From NCBI RefSeq assembly GCF_019236475.1, contig NZ_JAFAIX010000003.1, positions 62,001 through 126,000 of the forward strand: a DNA stretch of 64,000 nucleotides, written 5' to 3'. Below the pieces are notes generated by a model. The model did no database searches and was not told the DNA's origin. It was given only the letters and a program-made list of their open reading frames with translations. Below, piece after piece: positions 45,023-53,626 of this stretch. The DNA is from Chitinophaga sp. GTDB lineage: Bacteria; Bacteroidota; Bacteroidia; Chitinophagales; Chitinophagaceae. Numbering within the stretch: the stretch's first letter is position 1; each line of letters begins with the position of its first letter. A program made the translations under genes and the position numbers.

Positions 45023-46383
45023 ATGTCATTATCGAAAAAAATGTGAAATGTAGTGCCTTCCCCTTTAACACTACTCACTGTAATGCGCGAACGATGCAAC
45101 TGTAGAATTTTATGGGTCATAGAAAGACCAATGCCGTATCCAGCAAAGCTGTGTGCATTTGTAGCCCGGTATAGTGGCAGGAATATCTTCTCTTGTTCTT
45201 CCTTATCGATCCCGATCCCTTTATCACTGATGGAAAGCAGGATACCTTCTTTGGTGACTTCCAACCGGCATTGCACAGGGGCATTGTGGGAAAACTTAAA
45301 GGCATTCCTCACAATATTATTAATGGCCAGCGCCAGGAGCTGCCGATTTCCTCTAATGGTCAGTTGGGCAGGGGTTTCCGGCAACTGCGCCAGTTGTATT
45401 TCCAGCGGTAACGGCTTTTCCTGCTGCTGCCAGTAGGCTTGGATTTCCCAGAGTAATTCGTCCATGCGGATGTCTTCCGTCTGGGCAGGGTCTAGCACCG
45501 CATCTACGCGGGTTAGTTGCAGCAAGCCATCTGTAATGATTTTCAGCTTCTCTGATTCATCCAGTAGGGTACCTAAAGTTTCTTTGTACTGTTCCACTGA
45601 ACGGTCTTTCTGCATGGTTACTTCAATCTCCCCTATGATAGTGGTCAGTGGCGTACGCAGTTCATGCGAGGCATTAGACACAAAAGAGCGCTGCATTTCA
45701 AAGGCATGCTGCATATGTTCCAGCATCTCATTGAAGTTAGTGGCCAATTCATCTATTTCATCCTTATTCTTACCACGGTTCACCCGCATATGCAGGTTAC
45801 TGGCACGGATGCGCTTCACTTGCCTGTTGATGCTTTGAATAGGCTGCAAGGCCCTACTGGCATACCATTGACCTAATAGATATACTACCAACATCGCCAC
45901 AAAGCCCATACATACCAGGATCCAGAGGAGGTACTGCAACTGCTGCTCCCCTTGGGAGTTGCGGGCGGTCACGATGACCACGAAGTCTCCCTGGTTATCG
46001 GGATAATACATCCCCAGTCCATATTTATCTCCAAAGGTGAATCGGTAGATTTCATGTTTTCGTACCTGGTCCATGAGGGATACCGGCCAGGTATATTTCA
46101 CCTTCTCAATAAATACGGCTTGATTATTATTATCGTAGATATTACTGGATTCTCCGGGAATACTCTGTTGGTAACTCTTTTCAATTTCCAGGAACTTCTT
46201 TTTGGTTAACTCGTCTTTTTCCAGATAGACCTGGGCAGTCACGAGGGCACGTACCTGCAGTAGTTTATAGAAGTTATTACGTACATAGCGGGCAGACAAT
46301 AGGTATACCAGAACAAATACTACAGTAAGCAATATACCGGATATCAGTGTAAACTGAAGGGACAAACGATGACGTATCTTCAT
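45019..46383 (-). CDS. Sensor histidine kinase of the metal efflux system (CusS-like)
   Basis: The 454-residue product has a first membrane helix (about 9-31), a periplasmic sensor (about 32-148), a second helix (about 150-170) and a HAMP domain (about 172-225). The phosphoacceptor is His240 in SNASHELRTPL. The ATPase domain shows NNIVRNAFKFS (N box), DKGIGIDKEEQEKIF (G1) and GYGIGLSMTH (G2). It lies 1 base after the response-regulator gene and upstream of the pump genes. A metal-sensing role in the periplasm is inferred from this context. Confidence 0.95.
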   Translation of the reverse strand: MKIRHRLSLQFTLISGILLTVVFVLVYLLSARYVRNNFYKLLQVRALVTAQVYLEKDELTKKKFLEIEKSYQQSIPGESSNIYDNNNQAVFIEKVKYTWPVSLMDQVRKHEIYRFTFGDKYGLGMYYPDNQGDFVVIVTARNSQGEQQLQYLLWILVCMGFVAMLVVYLLGQWYASRALQPIQSINRQVKRIRASNLHMRVNRGKNKDEIDELATNFNEMLEHMQHAFEMQRSFVSNASHELRTPLTTIIGEIEVTMQKDRSVEQYKETLGTLLDESEKLKIITDGLLQLTRVDAVLDPAQTEDIRMDELLWEIQAYWQQQEKPLPLEIQLAQLPETPAQLTIRGNRQLLALAINNIVRNAFKFSHNAPVQCRLEVTKEGILLSISDKGIGIDKEEQEKIFLPLYRATNAHSFAGYGIGLSMTHKILQLHRSRITVSSVKGEGTTFHIFFDNDI

Positions 46384-46384
46384 A

Positions 46385-47068
46385 TCAGCTCTTAATTTTC
46401 ATGACATAACCCATACCTACAACCGTATGGATCAGTTTATCGCCGTTGAATCCCTTTTCAATCTTATTTCTGAGATAGTTCACGTAAACGTCAATGGTAT
46501 TGGTGCCAGTATCAAATTCTAGTCCCCATACGGATTCCGCAATCAGGGCGCGAGAAAGTACCTTCCCTACATTTTTAAGAAATAACTCCAACAGTGCATA
46601 TTCTTTGGCAGTGAGGATAATCTCCCGGCCTTCTCTATGAGCAGTTTTAGTATTGGTATCCAGTTGTAAGTCTCCCAAGGCCAGCACAGGGGCTTCCGGA
46701 CGGAACAAGTTCTTTCTTCTGCCCAATGCATTGATGCGGGCCAGCAATTCGGAGAAATGGAATGGTTTGGCGAGATAGTCGTCTGCACCGGAGTTCAGGC
46801 CATCCACTACATCGGTAGTGGCATTGAGGGCGGTAAGCATGAGAATGGGCGTTTGTAATCCCGAACCACGCAGGTTTTTGCAGATAGTAAGACCATTAAT
46901 ACCTGGAAGCATAACATCCAGCAGAATCAGATCATATTCTTCCTGAATGGCCATATGCTGCCCCGAAGGCCCATCGGCTACTACGTCTACTTGATGCTGG
47001 TGTTCTTCCAGGCCACGTTTGATAAACGCGCCTACTTTAGTCTCATCTTCAATAACCAAAATCTTCAT
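46385..47068 (-). CDS. OmpR-family response regulator of the metal efflux system (CusR-like)
   Basis: The 227-residue product has a receiver domain with acidic pair Glu7/Asp8, phosphoacceptor Asp51 in LILLDVMLPG and Lys101 in YLAKPF. The C-terminal winged helix (about 130-225) has LTAKEYALLELFLKNVGKVLSR and the recognition region TIDVYVNYLRNKIEKG. It is the first gene of the efflux operon and should activate it on metal stress. CGGGATTAAA lies 65 bases upstream of its start, matching the element in front of the TolC-family gene. Confidence 0.96.
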   Translation of the reverse strand: MKILVIEDETKVGAFIKRGLEEHQHQVDVVADGPSGQHMAIQEEYDLILLDVMLPGINGLTICKNLRGSGLQTPILMLTALNATTDVVDGLNSGADDYLAKPFHFSELLARINALGRRKNLFRPEAPVLALGDLQLDTNTKTAHREGREIILTAKEYALLELFLKNVGKVLSRALIAESVWGLEFDTGTNTIDVYVNYLRNKIEKGFNGDKLIHTVVGMGYVMKIKS

Positions 47069-47132
47069 AAGTTGTGCTAATTGATCTGTATGGAAACGAA
47101 ATTAGGTAATGTTGCAGAGATGGTTATTAAAG

Positions 47133-47142
47133 CGGGATTAAA
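47133..47142. promoter_or_regulatory. CGGGATTAAA motif upstream of the response-regulator gene
   Basis: This 10-base sequence is identical to 44974-44983. It sits in the 114-base spacer between the divergent response-regulator and acetyltransferase genes and could be an autoregulatory site. Confidence 0.35.
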
Positions 47143-47182
47143 TTCCTTAGCTTTACACATCATCCAAATAATGTGACCTACC

Positions 47183-47746
47183 ATGCATGTACCGGAAATA
47201 ATCACAGGTGAGCTAACGCTTCGTCCTATTAAAGATAAAGATACAGCGGCATTATTCAAATTGTTCTCCAATGATGAGGTTACACGATTTATGGACATTG
47301 CCTCTTTCAGCAATATCAGTGAGGCCGCACAGATCATCACCCTTTTTCGAGAGCGACAACAAGAAGACGAAGGCTTTAGAATGGCCATTACCTTTACCGG
47401 AAGGGATGAACTGATCGGCACATGCGGCTTTCATAAATGGAGTAAAGTGCATTACAAAGCGGAAATCGGATATGATCTGATGCCGGAATACTGGGGCCGC
47501 GGCATTATGACCACAGCGATTGCAGCCCTGGTGGCATTTGGTTTTAAGGAGATGGATCTCAATCGCGTAGAAGCCTTTGTGGACCCAGTGAATACCGCTT
47601 CAGCCAAATTGCTGCAGCGGATTGGATTTACCCAGGAAGGCCTCCTCCGCGATGCTTTCTTTGAAAAAGGTAGCTTCGTGGATGCACATATCTACAGCCT
47701 GTTGAAAGCCGAACATGCGAGAGAGCAATTTTGGGAAAATTCTTAG
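47183..47746 (+). CDS. GNAT N-acetyltransferase, RimJ/RimL type
   Basis: The 187-residue product has the ribosomal-protein acetyltransferase layout: TGELTLRPIKDKD at the start, IGTCGFHKW, the acetyl-CoA segment GYDLMPEYWGRGIMTTAI and NTASAKLLQRIGFTQEG. The target may be a protein N-terminus or an antibiotic-like amine; it cannot be decided here. It is divergent from the response-regulator gene and lies 10 bases before a second acetyltransferase gene, so the two probably form an operon with the EamA gene. Confidence 0.9.
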   Translation: MHVPEIITGELTLRPIKDKDTAALFKLFSNDEVTRFMDIASFSNISEAAQIITLFRERQQEDEGFRMAITFTGRDELIGTCGFHKWSKVHYKAEIGYDLMPEYWGRGIMTTAIAALVAFGFKEMDLNRVEAFVDPVNTASAKLLQRIGFTQEGLLRDAFFEKGSFVDAHIYSLLKAEHAREQFWENS

Positions 47747-47756
47747 GAGATAAAAA

Positions 47757-48251
47757 ATGAGACTGACTTACAGACACGCGACAATTGAAGATCTGGACCG
47801 CATCGTGGAAATTTACAATACCACTATTGCCGGCCGTATGGTAACCGCAGATACAGAACCTGTTACCGTAGAGAGCAGACAACACTGGTTCTACGCCCAT
47901 GATACAGACCGCAGACCTTTATGGATGATTGATGATGCAGGCGTAAACATCGGCTGGATGAGCTTTCAGTCTTTCTATGGCCGTCCTGCTTATAACGGCA
48001 CGGTGGAAGTCAGCATCTACCTGGATGAAAATGCCAGAGGCAAAGGCTACGGCGGAGAAATTCTTCGTTATGCCATTGCCGTTAGTCCCAACTTCAAAAT
48101 TGATACATTATTAGGTTTTATTTTCGCCCACAACATACCCAGTCTGAAATTGTTTGAGAAGATAGGTTTTCAGGAATGGGCGCACCTTCCAGACATTGCC
48201 CTCATGGATGGTGAGCGCAGGAGCCTGAAAATCCTGGGTTACAAAATCTAA
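47757..48251 (+). CDS. GNAT N-acetyltransferase, phosphinothricin/methionine-sulfone acetyltransferase-like
   Basis: The 164-residue product starts with the Pat/MnaT-type motif YRHATIEDLDRIVEIYNTTI, followed by TADTEPVTVESRQHWF. The acetyl-CoA loop is in ENARGKGYGGEILRY, and IPSLKLFEKIGFQEWAHL closes the fold. Family members acetylate small amino-acid-like toxins or amines. It lies 10 bases after the other GNAT gene and 10 bases before the EamA gene. Confidence 0.9.
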   Translation: MRLTYRHATIEDLDRIVEIYNTTIAGRMVTADTEPVTVESRQHWFYAHDTDRRPLWMIDDAGVNIGWMSFQSFYGRPAYNGTVEVSIYLDENARGKGYGGEILRYAIAVSPNFKIDTLLGFIFAHNIPSLKLFEKIGFQEWAHLPDIALMDGERRSLKILGYKI

Positions 48252-48261
48252 ACTATTTACT

Positions 48262-48678
48262 ATGTGGTGGATTTATGCCTTACTATCAGCTTTCTTTGCG
48301 GCGCTTACAGCCATCTTTGCGAAGATTGGCGTTTCAGATATTTCCTCTAATCTGGCCACGGCTATACGAACGATCGTTATTTTATTCGTGGCCTGGGGAA
48401 TTGTGCTAGTTCGAGGAGAGTACAAAGGAACTGGCAGTATTTCCCGTCATAGCCTGATATTCCTGGTATTGTCCGGTATTGCTACCGGACTTTCCTGGGT
48501 CTTTTATTTTAAAGCCATACAAATAGGCAAGGTCAGTCAGGTGGCCCCCGTGGATAAACTCAGCGTAGCGCTGACAATTATTATGGCCGCTGTATTTCTA
48601 CATGAGAGCCTTACTTGGAAAACAGCGATTGGCGCCGGGCTGATTATAGCGGGCACCTTAGTATTGATATTAAAGTAA
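48262..48678 (+). CDS. Half-size EamA/DMT family transporter
   Basis: The 138-residue product has four to five membrane helices and a single EamA domain (YALLSAFFAALTAIFAKIG ... VAPVDKLSVALTIIMAAVFLHE ... IGAGLIIAGTLVLIL). Full-length DMT transporters have two such domains, so this one would work as a dimer. The substrate is unknown; the neighbouring acetyltransferases suggest small metabolites or amines. It ends 8 bases before the convergent SufR-like gene. Confidence 0.9.
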   Translation: MWWIYALLSAFFAALTAIFAKIGVSDISSNLATAIRTIVILFVAWGIVLVRGEYKGTGSISRHSLIFLVLSGIATGLSWVFYFKAIQIGKVSQVAPVDKLSVALTIIMAAVFLHESLTWKTAIGAGLIIAGTLVLILK

Positions 48679-48686
48679 GTTATTAT

Positions 48687-49346
48687 TTAGGAAGACACGG
48701 ACGCTCCGTCAGGAACAATTTTATATACGCAACGGCGGGCGCCATTGATGATATGTTCCATTCTTGAAACGGACGCATCATTACCTACTATGCTGACAAA
48801 CGTTCTCATTTCAGAGGTACAGATGTTATCACACTCTGTAGCCGCGCAACATATAGGACAGTGATTTTCAATGAAATAGTACACCCCATCTTCTTTTTTC
48901 CATTCAGCTAAATACCCTTCCCCACTTCTAATGGTAGCGAATGCTTCCAAGCGGTTTTCGATGCCGTTAATGCCTTCGAGGGCGGCATGGTATTTTTCCT
49001 GCTGATTTTGTTCACGGGCAGCCACTACGTTAGCGAGCGCTTCCTTACCGAGAACAGTTTTGATGGTTTGTATCAGTTGGAGACTTAATTCTGTATGCGT
49101 ATCAGGGAAGCGAGCATTGCCGAGGGCGGTCAGGCTCCATATTTGTTGCGGGCGACCTACGCCACGGGAGATGCTTTCGGACTGTACCAGCCCTTCTTCC
49201 TGCAATTTAACAAGATGGAGCCGGGCTCCCTCACCGGTAATACCCAGCTCAACCGCCAGTTGTGAAGCTGGCAGCGGGCCTCTGGTCTTGAGTATAGTCA
49301 ATAACCGGTCGGCAGCATTTCTGATTCGAGTTGGGTGATTTTCCAA
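48687..49346 (-). CDS. sufR-like: SufR-like iron-sulfur transcriptional regulator, TTG start
   Basis: The product is 219 residues from TTG at 49346; no ATG is available in frame near the start. The N-terminal winged helix-turn-helix (about 10-75) has LPASQLAVELGITGEGARLHLVKLQEEG. The C-terminus holds a cysteine set: 163, 166, 167, 172, 176 and a final Cys206 in GARRCVYKI. The Cys163-Cys176-Cys206 pattern resembles the cluster ligands of SufR, which represses suf genes when it carries a 4Fe-4S cluster. It is divergent from sufA with a 244-base spacer, supporting this role. Being SufR-like is inference; other Cys-bearing DeoR/ArsR-type regulators are possible. Confidence 0.82.
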   Translation of the reverse strand: MENHPTRIRNAADRLLTILKTRGPLPASQLAVELGITGEGARLHLVKLQEEGLVQSESISRGVGRPQQIWSLTALGNARFPDTHTELSLQLIQTIKTVLGKEALANVVAAREQNQQEKYHAALEGINGIENRLEAFATIRSGEGYLAEWKKEDGVYYFIENHCPICCAATECDNICTSEMRTFVSIVGNDASVSRMEHIINGARRCVYKIVPDGASVSS

Positions 49347-49375
49347 GTTTTTACTTGTTTTATTGTCAAATCTCG

Positions 49376-49480
49376 TATTTTTGTATCAGGTAACAAAATG
49401 TTTTTTTGTCCGGCGACCTCTGAAAGAGAGGTTAAAAGTCAATATGGGACTGGAAATTCTGTGAAAAGGTTGTAATTTTG
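49376..49480 (+). promoter_or_regulatory. Candidate promoters of the suf operon
   Basis: Two exact TAnnTTTG boxes face sufA: TATTTTTG at 49376-49383, with CTTG about 18 bases before it, and TAATTTTG at 49473-49480. The distal one lies about 30 bases upstream of the SufR-like start, so divergent transcription would overlap there. The leader also holds two short hairpins (ACCTCT/AGAGGT about 49421-49437, and GCCGG/CCGGC just before 49566). Confidence 0.5.
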
Positions 49481-49590
49481 CGAACCTTTGTCACTATTCT
49501 GGCCCGCCCACTGCGATAATCCGGTAGCAGTGCATTCTAACACAATATTTTGGCCGGGAAACCGGCTATTTATTTAAAACAATTCTGAGT

Positions 49591-49917
49591 ATGATTACCG
49601 TATCAGAGAAAGCAGGTGAATATATTAAGGCATTAATGGAAAAAGAACACCATGCGCCAGGCACCTTTGTTCGTGTAGGCGTGAAAGGTGGCGGATGTTC
49701 CGGTTTGGAATATGTGATGAAATTCGAAAATACAGAGGAAGAAGGCGACCAAGTGTTTGAAGACAAAGGAATCAAAGTGGTAGTACAAATGAAGAGCTTA
49801 TTGTACTTATACGGAACAGAACTGGATTATTCCGATGGTCTGAACGGTAAGGGGCTTTACTTTAACAACCCTAACGCAACCAGAACGTGCAGCTGCGGGG
49901 AAAGCTTCGCGGTGTAA
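49591..49917 (+). CDS. sufA: A-type iron-sulfur carrier SufA/IscA
   Basis: The 108-residue product has the three cluster-binding cysteines Cys36 in GGGCSGLEY and Cys100, Cys102 in TCSCGESF. It accepts Fe-S clusters from the SufBCD scaffold and passes them to target proteins. It is the first gene of the suf operon, 51 bases before sufB. Confidence 0.95.
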   Translation: MITVSEKAGEYIKALMEKEHHAPGTFVRVGVKGGGCSGLEYVMKFENTEEEGDQVFEDKGIKVVVQMKSLLYLYGTELDYSDGLNGKGLYFNNPNATRTCSCGESFAV

Positions 49918-49968
49918 ACCAACCAACCGCTTTGCTACCACCGAACAACCTCTAAATCACAAAACCGT

Positions 49969-51414
49969 ATGATAAATAGTAACGAAATAATAGATGATAT
50001 AGCCAATAAGGAGTATGAGTTTGGCTTTACCACCGACATTGAAATGGATATAGCACCTCCAGGGCTGAATGAAGATATCATCCGTTTTATTTCGGCGAAA
50101 AAAAATGAGCCGGAATGGTTGCTGGAATGGCGACTGAAGGGCTTTCAGGCTTTCAAAAAGCTGAAATTCCCTAACTGGCAGCATTTTGAACTTCCTGAAC
50201 TGGATCTGCAATCACTCTCATACTATGCGGCTCCTAAAAAGAAAAAACAGCTAAACAGTTTGGATGAAGTAGATCCTGAACTGCTGGCTACTTTCGAAAA
50301 ACTGGGTATTCCTTTAAATGAACAGAAAGCACTGACAGGCGTAGCGGTAGATGCGGTATTCGATAGCGTTTCTGTGGCTACTACCTTCAAAGGCAAACTG
50401 AAAGAAATGGGCGTGATCTTCTGCTCTTTCGGTGAAGCGGTGCAGGAATATCCTGACTTAGTAAAGAAATATCTCGGTACTGTGGTACCACACTCAGATA
50501 ACGTTTTCGCTGCACTGAACAGTGCAGTATTCTCTGACGGTTCATTCGTGTACATTCCTAAAGGCGTTCGTTGCCCAATGGAATTGAGCACTTACTTCCG
50601 TATCAATGCACAAAACACAGGTCAGTTCGAACGTACCCTGATCGTTGCGGACGATAACAGTTACGTTAGCTACCTGGAAGGTTGTACCGCTCCTATGCGC
50701 GACGAAAACCAACTGCACGCAGCTGTAGTGGAAATCGTAGCACTGGATCATGCAGAAGTAAAATACTCTACCGTTCAAAACTGGTATCCTGGTGATAAAG
50801 ACGGTAAAGGCGGTATCTACAACTTCGTTACCAAACGTGGTATCTGCAAAGGCGAGCGCAGTAAAATCTCCTGGACACAGGTAGAAACCGGTTCTGCTAT
50901 CACCTGGAAATATCCAAGCGTGATCCTCCAGGGTGATCACTCCGAAGGTGAATTCTATTCCGTAGCAGTAGTTCGTAACAAACAGATTGCTGATACTGGT
51001 ACTAAAATCCACCACATCGGAAAAGGCACCAGAAGCCGTATTATATCTAAAGGTATTTCTGCCGGCCATGGCGATAACAGCTACCGCGGACTCGTTTCCG
51101 TAGGTCCTCGCGCAGAAAATGCCCGTAACTTTACACAGTGCGACTCCCTCCTGATCGGTAACCAATGCGGTTCTCATACATTCCCTTACATCGAGTCTAG
51201 GAATAAAACCGCTATGATCGAACACGAGGCGACCACCTCTAAAATCGGTGAAGATCAAATCTTCTACCTCAATGCCCGCGGTATTGATACAGAGAAAGCG
51301 GTAGCGCTCATCGTAAACGGTTACGTTAAAGAAGTACTGAACCAGTTACCTATGGAATTTGCCGTAGAAGCTCAGAAACTTTTATCTATCACATTGGAAG
51401 GAAGCGTTGGATAG
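49969..51414 (+). CDS. sufB: Fe-S cluster assembly scaffold SufB
   Basis: The 481-residue beta-helical scaffold protein has the conserved [26 protein letters not shown] and QCDSLLIG...[13 protein letters not shown] segments; the latter contains the cysteine that receives sulfur. It ends in the [23 protein letters not shown] helix region. It works with SufC and SufD in a BC2D complex that builds clusters from sulfide supplied by SufS/SufE. Length is normal. Confidence 0.97.
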   Translation: MINSNEIIDDIANKEYEFGFTTDIEMDIAPPGLNEDIIRFISAKKNEPEWLLEWRLKGFQAFKKLKFPNWQHFELPELDLQSLSYYAAPKKKKQLNSLDEVDPELLATFEKLGIPLNEQKALTGVAVDAVFDSVSVATTFKGKLKEMGVIFCSFGEAVQEYPDLVKKYLGTVVPHSDNVFAALNSAVFSDGSFVYIPKGVRCPMELSTYFRINAQNTGQFERTLIVADDNSYVSYLEGCTAPMRDENQLHAAVVEIVALDHAEVKYSTVQNWYPGDKDGKGGIYNFVTKRGICKGERSKISWTQVETGSAITWKYPSVILQGDHSEGEFYSVAVVRNKQIADTGTKIHHIGKGTRSRIISKGISAGHGDNSYRGLVSVGPRAENARNFTQCDSLLIGNQCGSHTFPYIESRNKTAMIEHEATTSKIGEDQIFYLNARGIDTEKAVALIVNGYVKEVLNQLPMEFAVEAQKLLSITLEGSVG

Positions 51415-51492
51415 TTGGGAATTGGTTACGAAGATTAACCAGTAACTGATTACTGACAACTATTTAAACATACAGAAAGAAATAAAACAATC

Positions 51493-52257
51493 ATGCTGAC
51501 GATTAAAAATCTGCACGCAGAAGTAGAAGGGAAAAAAATTCTGAAAGGCATTAACCTGGAAATCAATAAAGGTGAAATGCATGCTATCATGGGACCAAAC
51601 GGTTCTGGTAAAAGCTCCCTGGCATCCGTGCTGGCGGGTCGTGACAACTATACTGTTACCGAAGGTGAAGTTTGGTTCAATGGCAAAAATCTGCTGGAAA
51701 TGTCTCCAGAAGATCGCGCTCGTGAAGGTGTCTTCCTCGCTTTTCAATACCCAGTAGAAATCCCAGGTGTTTCCAACATCAACTTCCTCAAAACTGCAGT
51801 AAACGAGGTTAGAACTTATAAAGGCCTCCCTCCGCTGGAAGCGAAGGAATTCCTGAAACTGACCAAAGAAAAACAACAGCTTGTAGATTTTAACACCAAC
51901 CTGATGAACCGTTCCCTCAACGAAGGTTTCTCCGGTGGTGAAAAGAAACGTAATGAAATATTTCAGTTGGCTATGCTGAATCCTCAGCTCGCCATCCTGG
52001 ATGAAACTGACTCCGGACTCGATATCGATGCACTCCGTATCGTTTCCAACGGTGTAAACAAATTGCGCGATGCAGAGAAATCCTTCGTAGTGATTACCCA
52101 CTACCAGCGTCTGCTCGAATATATCGTTCCTGATTTCGTACACGTACTGTACAACGGCCGTATCATTAAAACCGGAACCAAAGAACTGGCCCTGGAACTG
52201 GAAGAAAAAGGTTACGATTGGCTGAAGGAAGCAGAACACGAGAAAGAATCAGTATAA
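51493..52257 (+). CDS. sufC: SufC ATPase of the Fe-S assembly complex
   Basis: The 254-residue ABC-type ATPase has the Walker A motif GPNGSGKSSL (34-43), the signature FSGGEKKRNEI and the Walker B LAILDETDSGLD. The switch His is in VVITHYQRLLEY. It powers shape changes of SufB/SufD during cluster assembly. It is 78 bases after sufB and 53 before sufD. Confidence 0.97.
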   Translation: MLTIKNLHAEVEGKKILKGINLEINKGEMHAIMGPNGSGKSSLASVLAGRDNYTVTEGEVWFNGKNLLEMSPEDRAREGVFLAFQYPVEIPGVSNINFLKTAVNEVRTYKGLPPLEAKEFLKLTKEKQQLVDFNTNLMNRSLNEGFSGGEKKRNEIFQLAMLNPQLAILDETDSGLDIDALRIVSNGVNKLRDAEKSFVVITHYQRLLEYIVPDFVHVLYNGRIIKTGTKELALELEEKGYDWLKEAEHEKESV

Positions 52258-52310
52258 TCAAATTACGGAAACCATATTTCGTAATTTATTAAAAAGCGTT
52301 AGCAACAATT

Positions 52311-53615
52311 ATGACAAGCGATATCATGATACCTTTTTACCAGGCTTTAACGGAAGACGTAACTGCTTTGTCGGCCCCGCAGGACAGCCTGCAGGATACA
52401 CGCCGCGAAGCACTGGAACGTTTTGCAGCAGCAGGTCTCCCTACCCTGAAAACGGAAGCATGGCGTTTCACCAACATCCAGCGGTTCCTGAAAGAGTATC
52501 CATATGAATTTTCAAATACACCAGCTACCACCACTGCAAACGTTGCTGATGAAGCAGCCATCGCAGGACTGGACAGCTATCGTATTGTTCTTGTAAATGG
52601 CCATCTGCAAGCGAGCCTTTCCAACCTGCCGGAAGGAAAGGGCATCCACATCGGCGCAATGAGCGCTAGCACGGATGCTCCTGGCTTTAGCAAATGGTTC
52701 AACCAACAGAAACACCTGTCCACTGAATCTTTGGCTAACCTCAACACTGCCCTCTTCGCTGACGGTCTGTTCATCGAACTCCAGGCAAATGTTGTGATAG
52801 ACAAACCGATTCACCTGGTACATGTTTATACTTCCGACCGTCATGCTTTTGTTCAGCCACGTCACCTGTGGATCTTGCACAAAAACGCGGCGGCCACTAT
52901 TATCGAAAGCACCGTGCACCCTAAACAGGAAGCCGTTGCTTTTGCCAACAGCGTAACCGAAGTGGTAGTACTGGAAAACGCAGAACTCTGGCACTATAAC
53001 GTGCAACAGGGCGCTGAGAATTTCCGCAATGTAAATACCACTGCCGCTCAACAGGGTGCCGACAGTCGCTATCATCATTTCAGTTTCACCCTGCCTAACA
53101 CGCCGCTCACCCGTAATAACCTGAGCGTAATCCTGAAAGGCAGCAACACTGAAACAAACCTGAAAGGACTGTACCTTGCAACGGGCTCTCAGCATGTAGA
53201 TAACCATACCTTTATGGATCACCTGCAGCCTAACTGCAACAGTAACGAGCACTATAAAGGCGTACTTTTGGACACTGCCAACGCAGTTTTCACCGGTAGA
53301 ATACATGTTCACCAGGACGCACAAAAAACAAACGCCTTCCAGCAGAATAACAACATGCTCTTGGGCGATAAAGCAAATATCAACTCCCAGCCACAACTGG
53401 AAATTTATGCCGACGACGTGAAATGCAGCCACGGCTTTACTGCTGGCCAGTTCGACGAAGAAGCGATGTTCTACCTCCGCGCACGCGGTATCGGTGAAGA
53501 ATCCGCTAAAGCCCTGCTGGTAAATGCATTCTCCCACGATGTAACCGACGAAATCGCGGTACCTGCCCTGCAGGATTACATCCAGGGACAGATCGAGGCT
53601 ATCATGAACAATTAA
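52311..53615 (+). CDS. sufD: SufD scaffold subunit
   Basis: The 434-residue paralogue of SufB has an N-terminal helical part with EALERFAAAGLPTLKTEAWRFTN and a beta-helix core. The C-terminal CSHGFTAGQFDEEAMFYLRARG carries the conserved His needed for iron uptake. A second Met at residue 6 is a possible alternative start. It forms the heterodimer with SufB. Confidence 0.96.
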   Translation: MTSDIMIPFYQALTEDVTALSAPQDSLQDTRREALERFAAAGLPTLKTEAWRFTNIQRFLKEYPYEFSNTPATTTANVADEAAIAGLDSYRIVLVNGHLQASLSNLPEGKGIHIGAMSASTDAPGFSKWFNQQKHLSTESLANLNTALFADGLFIELQANVVIDKPIHLVHVYTSDRHAFVQPRHLWILHKNAAATIIESTVHPKQEAVAFANSVTEVVVLENAELWHYNVQQGAENFRNVNTTAAQQGADSRYHHFSFTLPNTPLTRNNLSVILKGSNTETNLKGLYLATGSQHVDNHTFMDHLQPNCNSNEHYKGVLLDTANAVFTGRIHVHQDAQKTNAFQQNNNMLLGDKANINSQPQLEIYADDVKCSHGFTAGQFDEEAMFYLRARGIGEESAKALLVNAFSHDVTDEIAVPALQDYIQGQIEAIMNN

Positions 53616-53626
53616 GACGATACAAC

